Of a stretch of DNA of 14,403 bases, positions 1 to 6,981 are shown one piece after another. The position numbers and the translations under genes are program-made. The number at the start of each line of letters is the position of its first letter. The stretch's first letter is position 1. The notes under the pieces are model-generated. The model was not told where the DNA came from. It saw only the letters and a program-made list of their open reading frames with translations, and made no database searches. Source of the stretch: JADFRG01 sp036986135 (GTDB lineage: Bacteria; Chloroflexota; Anaerolineae; Anaerolineales; E44-bin32); assembly GCA_036986135.1 (NCBI GenBank), contig BTQZ01000056.1, forward strand, positions 1 through 14,403. Direction: 5' to 3'.

Positions 1-44
1 GCCTCGGCTGGTTCTGCCTCTGCATCGGCCTCGGCTGGTTCTGC
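1..44. repeat. Short in-frame direct repeat in the rpsP tail
   Basis: A 17-base unit starting gcctcggctgg at 1-17 recurs identically at 28-44, a 27-base (nine-codon) period. It encodes the Ala/Glu/Pro/Asp-rich tail of S16. The period is a multiple of three, so the tail could lengthen or shorten by in-frame slippage or recombination. Only two copies are visible; more may lie beyond the window edge. Confidence 0.6.
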
Positions 45-632
45 GTCGGCATCCCCCTCCGGCTCTTCTTCGCCTGCACCTGCGCTGGACTCCGCGGCTT
101 CCACCTGAGAGGCTTCTTTCTCAACTTCGGCTTCTGCCGCTACCTCTTCTGCCTCAGCTTCAGCGGTCTCCGCCTTGGCCTCCGTGGTCTCGGCCGCCTC
201 AGCATCCGCGGTCTTGGCAGCCTCGGGCTCCGCCTCAGGCTCGGCCTCTGGATCCGGATGCCGCCGTCGCTTGCTCGAACGCTGTCCGATATGGTCGTCT
301 CTCCGCGTACGAGGATCGACCTCAGGAATTGCGGCCTCCGCTTCCTGGGTCAGCGTTTCCAACGACTCGCCGCTCTTGAATCGCTCCCAGCGCTCCCAGG
401 TTCCAAAGGTCTGCAGGGTCTGAACGACCGAGTCGGAGGGTTGTGCGCCTTTCGACATCCAGTGGAACAGGCGCGCCTCGTCCACTTGCACTGTCGAAGG
501 ATGGGTGCGCGGATTGTAGGATCCCAGGACCTCAAGGAACCGCCCATCGCGCGGGCTTTCCTTGTCTGCCGCGACAATGCGGAAGCTTGGCTGATTTCTA
601 GCACCTACTCTTCGAAAGCGAATTCTGACCAT
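1..632 (-). CDS. rpsP: 30S ribosomal protein S16 with long Ala/Glu-rich C-terminal extension (3' end outside window)
   Basis: The first ~85 residues are ribosomal protein S16, a small-subunit rRNA-binding protein: the N-terminus begins MVRIRFRRVG, followed by QPSFRIVAAD, SPRDGRFLEVLGSYNPR and a late segment with PSDSVVQTL. S16 is normally 80-100 residues, but this frame stays open for 210 visible residues to the window edge. After about residue 95 it becomes low complexity. A linker with a basic patch (SSKRRRH, ~119-125) leads into more than 85 residues dominated by Glu and Ala with Pro and Asp. There is no in-frame stop in the visible part. The start is ATG at 632. The only good GGAGG upstream is in the hairpin at 651-677, 18 nt from the ATG and too far for a normal ribosome site. 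The role of the tail is unknown; acidic tails on S16 are inferred to be disordered. Confidence 0.95.
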   Translation of the reverse strand, partial: MVRIRFRRVGARNQPSFRIVAADKESPRDGRFLEVLGSYNPRTHPSTVQVDEARLFHWMSKGAQPSDSVVQTLQTFGTWERWERFKSGESLETLTQEAEAAIPEVDPRTRRDDHIGQRSSKRRRHPDPEAEPEAEPEAAKTADAEAAETTEAKAETAEAEAEEVAAEAEVEKEASQVEAAESSAGAGEEEPEGDADAEPAEADAEAEPAE

Positions 633-650
633 TTATTTTTCCCAATAAAA

Positions 651-677
651 CCTCCGAGAAGGAACTCTTCCCGGAGG
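651..677 (-). terminator. Probable intrinsic terminator / attenuator between the SEDS-PBP gene and rpsP
   Basis: On the minus strand an 11-bp stem (677-667 with 661-651, continuous if one G-U pair is allowed) encloses a 5-nt loop (666-662). It is followed directly by TTTTATT at 650-644, the shape of a rho-independent terminator for transcription leaving the SEDS-PBP gene. The start of rpsP is only ~11 nt past the T-tract, and the 3' arm holds a GGAGG motif. The element may therefore also act as an attenuator or leader structure for rpsP. Confidence 0.7.
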
Positions 678-704
678 TCCGGATTAGCGAATGCTGTGTT
701 TTGG

Positions 705-730
705 TGGCAGGTCCTGCTGCCCACCTGCCA
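705..730 (-). other. Inverted repeat just downstream of the SEDS-PBP stop codon
   Basis: tggcaggt at 705-712 and acctgcca at 723-730 form a perfect 8-bp stem with a 10-nt loop. It lies 5 nt past the stop codon of the SEDS-PBP gene and 27 nt before the terminator-like hairpin. It has no T-tract on either strand, so it is not a classical terminator. It could stabilise the mRNA 3' end or be part of an rpsP leader. Function is not evident. Confidence 0.4.
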
Positions 731-735
731 ACATT

Positions 736-3342
736 CTAGCTGTCAGTAGGGGCAAGGTCAAGGTCGCTGACAAGCTCCAACAGCCCAAGGCCGAGCCTTC
801 GAGCCAGGGCCGGTTCGGCGTCCTCTATGAGCACGACCACCAATCGCCCTGCGGACCCGAATCCGATGAACCAAGCCACGCGTTCCTCTCCACTCAGGGC
901 TTCAACCTCATAACCGATAAAATCGCTGCCATAGGTCGATAACGCGTCGAGCGTCACCTGCGCGTCGGTCGGCGAGAGGACTACTTGTTCCGCGCCCAGC
1001 GGAGATAAGAGCTGCCACTCGCCCTCCTTAGGTCGAAACGCATCCACGATGGCAAGTGAAGGACGAACGCCTGCTCCGCGCAGGGCGGCGTAGGCTCTTG
1101 CCAGCTGCAGCGGCGTGACAGTCAGCTCGCCCTGCCCGATCGCCTCTAGTCCCAGTGCTTCCGGGTCGTTTGCCAGCTCGAGCGGCCGTGTTTGAGCGGA
1201 GGTCAGCCGGATATCGAGGGGCGCCGTGAGCCCAAACGCGGCAAAAGCTTGTGAAATCCCTTCCGGACCAAGGCGTTCGCCCAGAACCATGAACGATCCT
1301 GCACATGAATTCTCGAGCGCCTCGCTCCAGCTCCCAGAGGGCGTGGTCGCCGGGCAGGTCAGTGTATGATCGAAGAGTTCGACCGCCTTCGAAAATTCAG
1401 GCGCCGCATCGCCAGGCTCGATGAGATCTTCAGCCGTTGACCACGCATACAAGAGCGGCGTTACCGCCATGCCCGGCTGGTAGCTTCCTTGAGCTACTCG
1501 ATTCAGGAGCGGGGCATCCAATCGGGCCACGAGCTCCGGCCATTCGGCGTCCAGATTATTCGGGTCGTAGCTGGGTGCTGAGGCGCTGGCCAGAACGTCT
1601 CCCGTGACTGCATCCAGAACGACAACTGCGCCCCGCAACCCTTCCAGACCCTTGGCCGCCGCGCGCTGCAGCTCCCCATCTATCGTGAGCCGTACGTCCG
1701 ATCCGGCGGGAGGCACTCCGTAGACTAGCTTGTTCCACCAAATCTCCAGCGGACTCGGACCGATCTCCCCTCGCAGATAGGGATCCATGTGCCGTTCGAT
1801 CCCGGCCTGGCCAAAGGCCGGTGAATCGTAGCCGGTGACCGAGCCTCCCACAGGGTCATCGTAGCTGCGCTGATATTCGCCTGCCTGACCAACGGTGGAG
1901 ACCAACGGAGACCCGTTGCGGTCCACGATCATCCCGCGCGGAGAAACGAGGCTTCCCAGTCCGCGGCGTAGATTATCGGTACGGGTCGTCAAGGCTTCCG
2001 CTCTTATGATCGCCCACCAACCCAATGAGAACGCGATCGCCGCCCAGCCCACGCTAAGTAGGATCTGGGTGTTGAGCACCGGCCGTGCGAACTGGCCTGC
2101 TCCCGGCAGGCGAGCTCTCGATAAGAGCACGATAAATGCGAGTCCCACGAAGCTCGTAACCAGTGAGGATCCTCCGTATGAAATAAAAGGAAGCGTGACA
2201 CCCGTGATGGGCAGAAGCCGGAGCACCCCCCCCACGATCAGAATCACTTGAAGGCCAATGGCTATCGCAATCCCCGCGCTAAGCAGGACCGCAAACGGCT
2301 CCTTTCGCCGCGCCGCGGTTCGGAGGCTGCGGCCCACCAGGAGCGCAAACAGCATGATCATCGCCAGCGCTCCAAACATGCCCCACTCCTCGGCCACCGC
2401 TGAGAATACGAAATCCGAATGTACGACGGGAACCGCGGTCGGGGCGCCAAGCCCCGGCCCCAGACCGAACATACCACCACTTGCCACAGCAATCAGGGAT
2501 TGAACGACCTGATAGCCGGAATCGCTTGCATTGACCCAGGGACTCAGCCAGGCCTCAAATCGAACCTGGACGATATCCAGCATTTGGTGCGCGACAACGG
2601 CGCTCAAGAGCGCAACTAACCCGGCCACAATCAGCACAACTGGATGACCATAGGCGACGTAGATCATGAAAGCCAAGACCGCGAGGAACAGAGTAGCCGC
2701 GCCCAGGTCCCGCTGGGCAAAAAGCAGAAGGGCGGCCAGTGCTGCCGCCAGAAAAAGCGGGATGAAATCCCGTGTGAGATTGGCTGGGCGACCCACCAGC
2801 TTGCGATCCGCCAGATATGAAGCCACGAAGGCTACAAGAAGCAGCCGCAGTGGCTCGGAGGGTTGGAAGAATACCCCACAGCATCCTAGCCATAGTCTCG
2901 GTTCCCCACCCGCGGGATTGGTGCCGAAAACCAGCGTCATCGCAGTGAGCAGAATCCCACCCAGCAGCCACAAATAGCGGTAGCGGCGAAGCCATTCCAA
3001 CCCCGGCGGTCCCCTCAAGATAAGCACCATCGCCGCGGCGCCCAGCAGCAGCCATAAGGTCTGACGTGATCCCAGTCCGGGCGAGAGACGCCACACCATC
3101 AGCAGGCCCCAGCCTGCAAGGAGCATCGCGATCGGCAGCAAGTAGGGGTCTCGCAGCGGATGATGTCGGTCCGCAGTGCGGTGGATCATCCAGGCCGCCA
3201 ACCCCCAGACCGGGAGCACCACCAGGTGCTGAACGCTCGCCAGAGATTCCAGGCCAGCTGCCAACGCGATCGTCAATCCGGCCAGGGACAGAAAGGCGAA
3301 CGCAATCCATAGCAAGCGCGACTCACGTCGACCGTGCGCCAT
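736..3342 (-). CDS. FtsW/RodA (SEDS) protein fused to a degenerate penicillin-binding protein transpeptidase domain
   Basis: An 868-residue membrane protein. Residues ~1-415 are a multi-spanning SEDS (FtsW/RodA/SpoVE) domain, the peptidoglycan glycosyltransferase family. It shows the FQPSEP motif (~159-164), HSDFVF (~308-313, holding the Asp that is catalytic in RodA) and PFISYGGSS (~385-393). A further membrane segment (~428-446) leads into a class B PBP-like region (~468-868) with SPRGMIVDRNG, LTIDGELQ, GAVVVLDAVTGDVLA and SYDPN. The three transpeptidase motifs are lost: the SxxK site reads MAVT (625-628), SxN reads SCA (679-681) and KTG reads LSG (816-818). The PBP half should be unable to cross-link and is probably structural or regulatory. 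ATG at 3342 has GGAGG 4 nt upstream; a TTG 10 codons earlier (3372) is in frame but lacks this site. It lies 54 nt after mtnP, probably in the same operon. Confidence 0.9.
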   Translation of the reverse strand: MAHGRRESRLLWIAFAFLSLAGLTIALAAGLESLASVQHLVVLPVWGLAAWMIHRTADRHHPLRDPYLLPIAMLLAGWGLLMVWRLSPGLGSRQTLWLLLGAAAMVLILRGPPGLEWLRRYRYLWLLGGILLTAMTLVFGTNPAGGEPRLWLGCCGVFFQPSEPLRLLLVAFVASYLADRKLVGRPANLTRDFIPLFLAAALAALLLFAQRDLGAATLFLAVLAFMIYVAYGHPVVLIVAGLVALLSAVVAHQMLDIVQVRFEAWLSPWVNASDSGYQVVQSLIAVASGGMFGLGPGLGAPTAVPVVHSDFVFSAVAEEWGMFGALAMIMLFALLVGRSLRTAARRKEPFAVLLSAGIAIAIGLQVILIVGGVLRLLPITGVTLPFISYGGSSLVTSFVGLAFIVLLSRARLPGAGQFARPVLNTQILLSVGWAAIAFSLGWWAIIRAEALTTRTDNLRRGLGSLVSPRGMIVDRNGSPLVSTVGQAGEYQRSYDDPVGGSVTGYDSPAFGQAGIERHMDPYLRGEIGPSPLEIWWNKLVYGVPPAGSDVRLTIDGELQRAAAKGLEGLRGAVVVLDAVTGDVLASASAPSYDPNNLDAEWPELVARLDAPLLNRVAQGSYQPGMAVTPLLYAWSTAEDLIEPGDAAPEFSKAVELFDHTLTCPATTPSGSWSEALENSCAGSFMVLGERLGPEGISQAFAAFGLTAPLDIRLTSAQTRPLELANDPEALGLEAIGQGELTVTPLQLARAYAALRGAGVRPSLAIVDAFRPKEGEWQLLSPLGAEQVVLSPTDAQVTLDALSTYGSDFIGYEVEALSGEERVAWFIGFGSAGRLVVVLIEDAEPALARRLGLGLLELVSDLDLAPTDS

Positions 3343-3396
3343 GTGGCCTCCGGAGATGGTGTCGCTAAGCAAGCGGGCTCCCTGTTTGCCTGGTCT

Positions 3397-4251
3397 TCAG
3401 CCGTAATATCGCTGGACCAGGGGCTTCAGTTTTTCCAGCGTACCTGGTGGGATTGAGTCGTGCGGGGTGATGAGGGCGTCTTTGAGGGCATCTTTGCAGA
3501 TGCAGTCTCGCTCTTCAGGCAACCGGCCGATGAGCTCAGAAATGGCGGTCTGGACAATCTGGGTGTTTGCTTCCAGAGTGCGCATCACCATCTCGACGGT
3601 GACGGGGGCTTCCGACTTGTGCCAGACATCGAAATCGGTTATTGGAGCCACGACTGAGTAGCACATCTCAGCCTCGCGCGCCAGGAAGGCCTCTGGCGAA
3701 GTTGTCATGCCGATGATCGACATTCCCCAAGCGCGGAAAGTGTTAGATTCGGCGCGCGTGGAGAAGCGTGGTCCCTCAATTGTGATCGCGGTTCCGCCTT
3801 CGTGGACTTCCGCCTGCGCAGCTTGAAGGCTCTCCACAACCAAGGACGAAAGATCTGGGCAGAATGGGTCTGCCACACTGATGTGGGCCACAAGTCCTTC
3901 GCCAAAGAAACTGCCTGGCCGTAGCCGCGTGAGATCGATGATCTGGTTCGGGACCACGACATGTCCTGGAGCGTAGTCTTCCCTGAGAGAGCCGCACGCG
4001 CTGATCGCCACCACTCGCTCAACGCCCATGTCTTTGAGCGCAAATATGTTTGCCCGGTAGTTCACCTCGGTGGGTGAAATGGTGTGCCCTTGCCCGTGAC
4101 GGGCCAGAAACACGACCGGGCAGCCTTGAAGCTCGCCTATGACCAGCGGCGAGCTGGGAGGACCGAAGGGAGTAGAGACCGCGCGGGTTTCTACGATTTG
4201 CAGCCCTTCCATCGAGTACAGGCCCGATCCGCCAATCACTCCCAGTGTCAT
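3397..4251 (-). CDS. mtnP: S-methyl-5'-thioadenosine phosphorylase
   Basis: Cytosolic enzyme of methionine salvage that splits methylthioadenosine with phosphate into adenine and methylthioribose-1-phosphate. The 284-residue protein has the family's usual length and motifs: GVIGGSGLY (4-12), GPPSSP (30-35), RHGQGH (51-56), NYRANI (64-69), SACGSL (84-89), IEGPRFSTRAES (158-169), GMTTSPEA (181-188) and TDFDVW (205-210). The last motif, with two Asp, is typical of 6-aminopurine specificity rather than guanosine/inosine phosphorylase. ATG at 4251 comes one base after the TAG of the upstream FHA gene (TAGCATG) and has GAGGG about 10 nt before it. A TTG at 4260 is in frame but sits too close to that site. 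The tight coupling to fhaB suggests shared translation. A metabolic enzyme in a cell-wall signalling operon is unexpected; no mechanistic link is visible. Confidence 0.95.
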   Translation of the reverse strand: MTLGVIGGSGLYSMEGLQIVETRAVSTPFGPPSSPLVIGELQGCPVVFLARHGQGHTISPTEVNYRANIFALKDMGVERVVAISACGSLREDYAPGHVVVPNQIIDLTRLRPGSFFGEGLVAHISVADPFCPDLSSLVVESLQAAQAEVHEGGTAITIEGPRFSTRAESNTFRAWGMSIIGMTTSPEAFLAREAEMCYSVVAPITDFDVWHKSEAPVTVEMVMRTLEANTQIVQTAISELIGRLPEERDCICKDALKDALITPHDSIPPGTLEKLKPLVQRYYG

Positions 4252-4252
4252 G

Positions 4253-4711
4253 CTAGCCAATCCCTCGCTCGGCGCCCACTCCTGAGGGCGGCTGCCCCCC
4301 CTTTAGCACCAAGCGCACGTTGCCAAACTGGATCTCATCGCCGAAGGTAACCACCATCGGGTCCTCCAACGTCAACTCATTCACAGTAGTTCCATTCTTT
4401 GAGCCCAGATCCTCCAACAGCCACTGACCCCCCCGATAGGCTAGCCGGGCATGGTGACCGGAGACGGTCTCCTCATCCAGTACGATCGTGTTGTCGTCGC
4501 CTCTACCAAACAGATTGAGATTGCTGAGCGGGAAAATCTGCCCGGGACCGGGCCGGCTCAAGAGTTCCAGATAACCCTGCGGAGCAACATTCGTTTCGAG
4601 GGTTGCCGACCTGAGGTCGCGCCATAAGAAGGCTAGCGTGGTCGCGAGAAAGGCATAAAGAACCAGCGCCAGGGCCAGGCGAAGCGCCAGCAGCACGAAT
4701 TCGGGGCTCAT
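4253..4711 (-). CDS. fhaB: FhaB/FipA-like protein: N-terminal membrane segment plus FHA domain
   Basis: A 152-residue protein with one N-terminal hydrophobic segment (~5-29), a short linker and a forkhead-associated domain (~46-136) facing the cytoplasm. FHA landmarks are FGRGDDNTIVL (68-78), VSGHHARL (83-90) and LEDLGSKNGTTVN (99-111), so the phosphothreonine-binding Arg, Ser and Asn are present. Length and layout match actinobacterial FhaB (FipA), which reads Thr phosphorylation by growth-control kinases at the membrane. Its ATG overlaps the stop of the upstream FHA gene (ATGA, 4708-4711), with GAGGGG just before it, so the two are translationally coupled. The likely partner is the kinase at 13.3-14.3 kb; this is inference from the families. 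Confidence 0.88.
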   Translation of the reverse strand: MSPEFVLLALRLALALVLYAFLATTLAFLWRDLRSATLETNVAPQGYLELLSRPGPGQIFPLSNLNLFGRGDDNTIVLDEETVSGHHARLAYRGGQWLLEDLGSKNGTTVNELTLEDPMVVTFGDEIQFGNVRLVLKGGQPPSGVGAERGIG

Positions 4712-5529
4712 CGCCCCTCTTCGTTATCCCAACCGCCTGTTTCGGTTTCTTGATCTCCAGCGGGGCGCGGGGGGAACGGCGGCGTGTACGCGGTAGCCGT
4801 ATCGGGCGGACCGCCATCGTCCTCTCCATAGACCAATCTCAATTCGGAGATGGTTATGACATCACCCGGTCGCAGGATATGCTGCTTCACCTTGCGGCCA
4901 TTGACTTGAGTTCCGCCAGTTGACCCCAGATCAAAGAGAACGAACCTACTGTCCCGCACGCGCAGCTGCGCATGAGTACGCGAAACGTGCGCATCCTCCA
5001 GGACGATCTGATTATCGATCCTGCGCCCCACATTGATCACCGGTTGATCCAGCGCGTAGTGGCGCCCATCTCCGAGGATCAGGAATGCGCCCTTTGGCAG
5101 CAGCGCGCCCTGACCTTGAGGTTGGCGCTCCATGGCTTTTGTGAACTCAAGCGGATTGCTGCTGTGCCAGGAGATCACCCTTATTTCTCGCCGAGCGAGA
5201 GTTGGATCGGAGGCCAGCGTAATGCTGGGCTGGTGTGTAAGGGAGTAGCCGCACCGCTGGGCAGCCTGCGCCAAGCTTTCGGAGAGCGTGACCTGGATAT
5301 CTGGGGCCTGGTCCACCATGCGCTTGGCGTCTTCCGGATGCAGTGTAAGGGCAAACTCGTTCGGGGCGTACGCGTTGCCAGCTTCATCGCGGCGAAGGCC
5401 ATCTTCCATCGTGCGCGCCAACTGACTGGCCAATGTACCGGCCGAGATCTCTTCTCCAATGAGCTTCGCTAGAGAGCCTTCGAAGAGGTTCTCTAGCTGG
5501 CCTTCAAGTTTGGAGAGCCGCTCACGCAT
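4708..5529 (-). CDS. fhaA: FhaA-like protein: N-terminal DUF3662-type domain plus C-terminal FHA domain
   Basis: A 273-residue soluble protein. Residues ~1-125 resemble the FhaA N-terminal (DUF3662/DUF2662) domain: LSKLEGQLENLFEGS near the start, YAPNEFALTLHPED (~54-67) and a late IRVISWHS. The FHA domain (~145-235) has VGRRIDN (167-173), HVSRTHAQLRV (181-191) and DLGSTGGTQVNG (200-211), all consistent with phosphothreonine binding. The tail (~236-273) is Pro-rich then acidic (PPDTATAYTPPFPPRP). FhaA in Mycobacterium binds phosphorylated targets of PknA/PknB and affects cell-wall growth; the same reader role is inferred here. ATG at 5529 has TATAAT ending 7 nt upstream and no Shine-Dalgarno site, suggesting a leaderless start. 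It is the first gene of the run to the SEDS-PBP fusion. Confidence 0.9.
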   Translation of the reverse strand: MRERLSKLEGQLENLFEGSLAKLIGEEISAGTLASQLARTMEDGLRRDEAGNAYAPNEFALTLHPEDAKRMVDQAPDIQVTLSESLAQAAQRCGYSLTHQPSITLASDPTLARREIRVISWHSSNPLEFTKAMERQPQGQGALLPKGAFLILGDGRHYALDQPVINVGRRIDNQIVLEDAHVSRTHAQLRVRDSRFVLFDLGSTGGTQVNGRKVKQHILRPGDVITISELRLVYGEDDGGPPDTATAYTPPFPPRPAGDQETETGGWDNEEGR

Positions 5530-5536
5530 CGGCGTG

Positions 5537-5542
5537 ATTATA
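5537..5542 (-). promoter_or_regulatory. -10 element of a probable leaderless promoter for fhaA
   Basis: A perfect TATAAT on the minus strand ends 7 nt before the ATG at 5529. A transcript starting the usual ~7 nt past a -10 box would begin at the start codon. No TTGACA-like -35 box is visible at 16-18 nt spacing and no Shine-Dalgarno motif lies between. Confidence 0.6.
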
Positions 5543-5585
5543 AACGCAGAATGCGCTCGGATTCTGAGCTCTGGTATCTAGGGAG

Positions 5586-6446
5586 TTAGGACTTGGCGCC
5601 GGACCGTTCTGGGTCGAGATTCTTCGTGCCTAGTTCGATCTCGTCCAGCTCGATTGTGCTGAGGTTGAGCGGCGTGACTTTGTCTCGATCGATGTCTGGT
5701 TTGAACGGCGGCTTGTAAGGCGGCGTCACGTCCGGCGGGCCCTTTAGGTCTTCGCCGTATATCAGCTGTACTGTGGCCAGCGTCACCACATCGCCTGGCT
5801 GGAGCACCCACTCCTGAACTTGCTTGCCGTTGACGCGCATTCCGGCAGTCGAATTGAGGTCGTAGATGACAAATCGGCTGCCGCGAACGCGCAGCTGGGC
5901 GTGGCGTCGTGAGATGTGCGGATCCTCAAGAACAAGATGATTGTCCAGCCGGCGTCCAATGTTAACGAGCGGCCGGTCTAATGGGTAGTGCTTGCTCCCA
6001 TCCACGATAAAAAACGCTCCCTCGGGCGGCGTTTCGGTGGCTGGCTCCTCACTTGCGACGGGCCCCAGGGCGGGGTCGCTGCTGTGCCAGGCAATCACAC
6101 GGATGGTCGAACGGTCGAGGGTCGGATCCGTGGCAAGCGTGATATGCGGTTCGCGTGTCAGCCGGTAGCCAGCAGATTCGAGGGAGGTTCGCAGGGCCTC
6201 CATAAGGTCGGAGTGCGATGCGTTGCCGTCCTCCGTCAGCCCGACATAATCCTTGGGGTGCATGCTCATCGTGTATTGGTCAGGCGCATACCGATGGCCG
6301 CCCTCTCCCTCTTTGGCTCCCGCTTGGATTTCGCCTGCCCATTTAGCGACGACTTCGGCGCGCGGAAATTTCCCCTTTGACATCGCTTTGAGCAGCTGAT
6401 CGACGAAGGTCTGGAGTTGGTCGATGAGGATTGCGGGATCATCCAC
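5586..6446 (-). CDS. Second FhaA-like protein (DUF3662-type domain plus FHA domain)
   Basis: A paralogue of the neighbouring fhaA product, 286 residues from the chosen start. The N-terminal domain (~1-125) aligns with it (YAPDQYTMSMHPKD, ATDPTLDRSTIRVIAWHSSDP). The FHA domain (~143-233) has IGRRLDN (163-169), HISRRHAQLRV (177-187) and DLNSTAGMRVNG (196-207), so binding residues are kept. The tail repeats a Pro-rich motif (TPPYKPPFKP, 241-250) and ends in an acidic stretch with several Thr/Ser (VTPLNLST, IELDEIELGT) that could be kinase targets. The start is uncertain. GTG at 6446 has TATAAT ending 7 nt upstream, fitting a leaderless transcript and the paralogue's N-terminus. An in-frame ATG at 6464 would add six residues but lies upstream of that -10 box and has no ribosome site. 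The gene ends 57 nt before fhaA. Confidence 0.85.
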   Translation of the reverse strand: MDDPAILIDQLQTFVDQLLKAMSKGKFPRAEVVAKWAGEIQAGAKEGEGGHRYAPDQYTMSMHPKDYVGLTEDGNASHSDLMEALRTSLESAGYRLTREPHITLATDPTLDRSTIRVIAWHSSDPALGPVASEEPATETPPEGAFFIVDGSKHYPLDRPLVNIGRRLDNHLVLEDPHISRRHAQLRVRGSRFVIYDLNSTAGMRVNGKQVQEWVLQPGDVVTLATVQLIYGEDLKGPPDVTPPYKPPFKPDIDRDKVTPLNLSTIELDEIELGTKNLDPERSGAKS

Positions 6447-6453
6447 GGCAAAA

Positions 6454-6459
6454 ATTATA
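6454..6459 (-). promoter_or_regulatory. -10 element of a probable leaderless promoter for the second fhaA-like gene
   Basis: A perfect TATAAT ends 7 nt before the GTG at 6446. Together with the lack of a Shine-Dalgarno site this argues for a leaderless GTG start rather than the upstream in-frame ATG at 6464. It is divergent from the archease promoter; the two starts are 100 nt apart. Confidence 0.55.
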
Positions 6460-6534
6460 CGCATTCCGATAAACTGCGCACCTTATCCTATAACAACCTG
6501 ATGTGCATTTCAAAGGGGGAAATATTGGCTGGGA

Positions 6535-6540
6535 TATACT
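6535..6540 (+). promoter_or_regulatory. -10 element of a probable leaderless promoter for the archease-rtcB pair
   Basis: TATACT on the plus strand ends 6 nt before the ATG at 6547, with CTCCGC between and no Shine-Dalgarno motif. No clear -35 box is visible. Spacing matches the other -10 boxes in this window and implies transcription starting at or next to the start codon. Confidence 0.5.
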
Positions 6541-6546
6541 CTCCGC

Positions 6547-6966
6547 ATGACTGGTCCCGCATCGGCGAATTACGAGGAAATCGAGCACACAGCCGATTGG
6601 GCACTCAAAGTTTGGGGGCGTGACCTTCCAGCTCTCTTCGCAAACGCGGCGCTCGGAATGATGGAGCTTGCCGGAGTCCGAACAGGCGACGACCGGGGGC
6701 TAGCGCGCCAAATCGAGATTCAGGCGATCGATACGGAATCGCTGCTCGTGGACTGGCTCCATGAGCTGCTCCTGGCGCTGGAATTGGAACATATGGCGTT
6801 CAGTGAGATGGAACTGGAAATCACCGACGGCCGGACGCTCGCAGGGACCCTTCGGGCTGTTCCGATTGTTAAGCTGGAAAAACCCATCAAAGCGGTCACC
6901 TACAACGAGCTTCAGATCCAAGAGTCTCCCGAGGGTCTGAAGGCCACCATCGTATTTGATGTGTGA
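6547..6966 (+). CDS. Archease (RtcB activator)
   Basis: A 139-residue archease, the usual length. Archease promotes guanylylation and multiple turnover of RtcB RNA ligase. Visible signatures are YEEIEHTADWALKVWG (9-24), where family members carry EHTAD, then IDTESLLVDWLHELL (61-75), LEKPIKAVTYNEL (110-122) and a C-terminal ATIVFDV whose Asp is a conserved metal/catalytic residue. The KAVTYN segment has Asn where many homologues have His. The gene stands 15 nt before rtcB on the same strand, the common pairing of activator and ligase, and both run divergently from the FHA genes. Confidence 0.92.
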   Translation: MTGPASANYEEIEHTADWALKVWGRDLPALFANAALGMMELAGVRTGDDRGLARQIEIQAIDTESLLVDWLHELLLALELEHMAFSEMELEITDGRTLAGTLRAVPIVKLEKPIKAVTYNELQIQESPEGLKATIVFDV

Positions 6967-6981
6967 CTGGATAGATTTCCG

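Noticed and set aside
1..240. Repetitive gcctc/ggctc tracts considered as a CRISPR or satellite array
   Set aside because: Units are short, irregular and in frame with rpsP, and are explained by the Glu/Ala codons of the S16 tail; there are no spacers.
258..749. Plus-strand open frame of 163 codons
   Set aside because: It lies antisense to rpsP, whose protein is clearly S16, and runs across the hairpins; its translation shows no recognisable domain.
2555..3310. Minus-strand open frame of 251 codons in another frame
   Set aside because: It overlaps the membrane part of the SEDS domain. Its translation is Gly/Ser/Arg-rich, as expected for an off-frame reading of GC-rich DNA.
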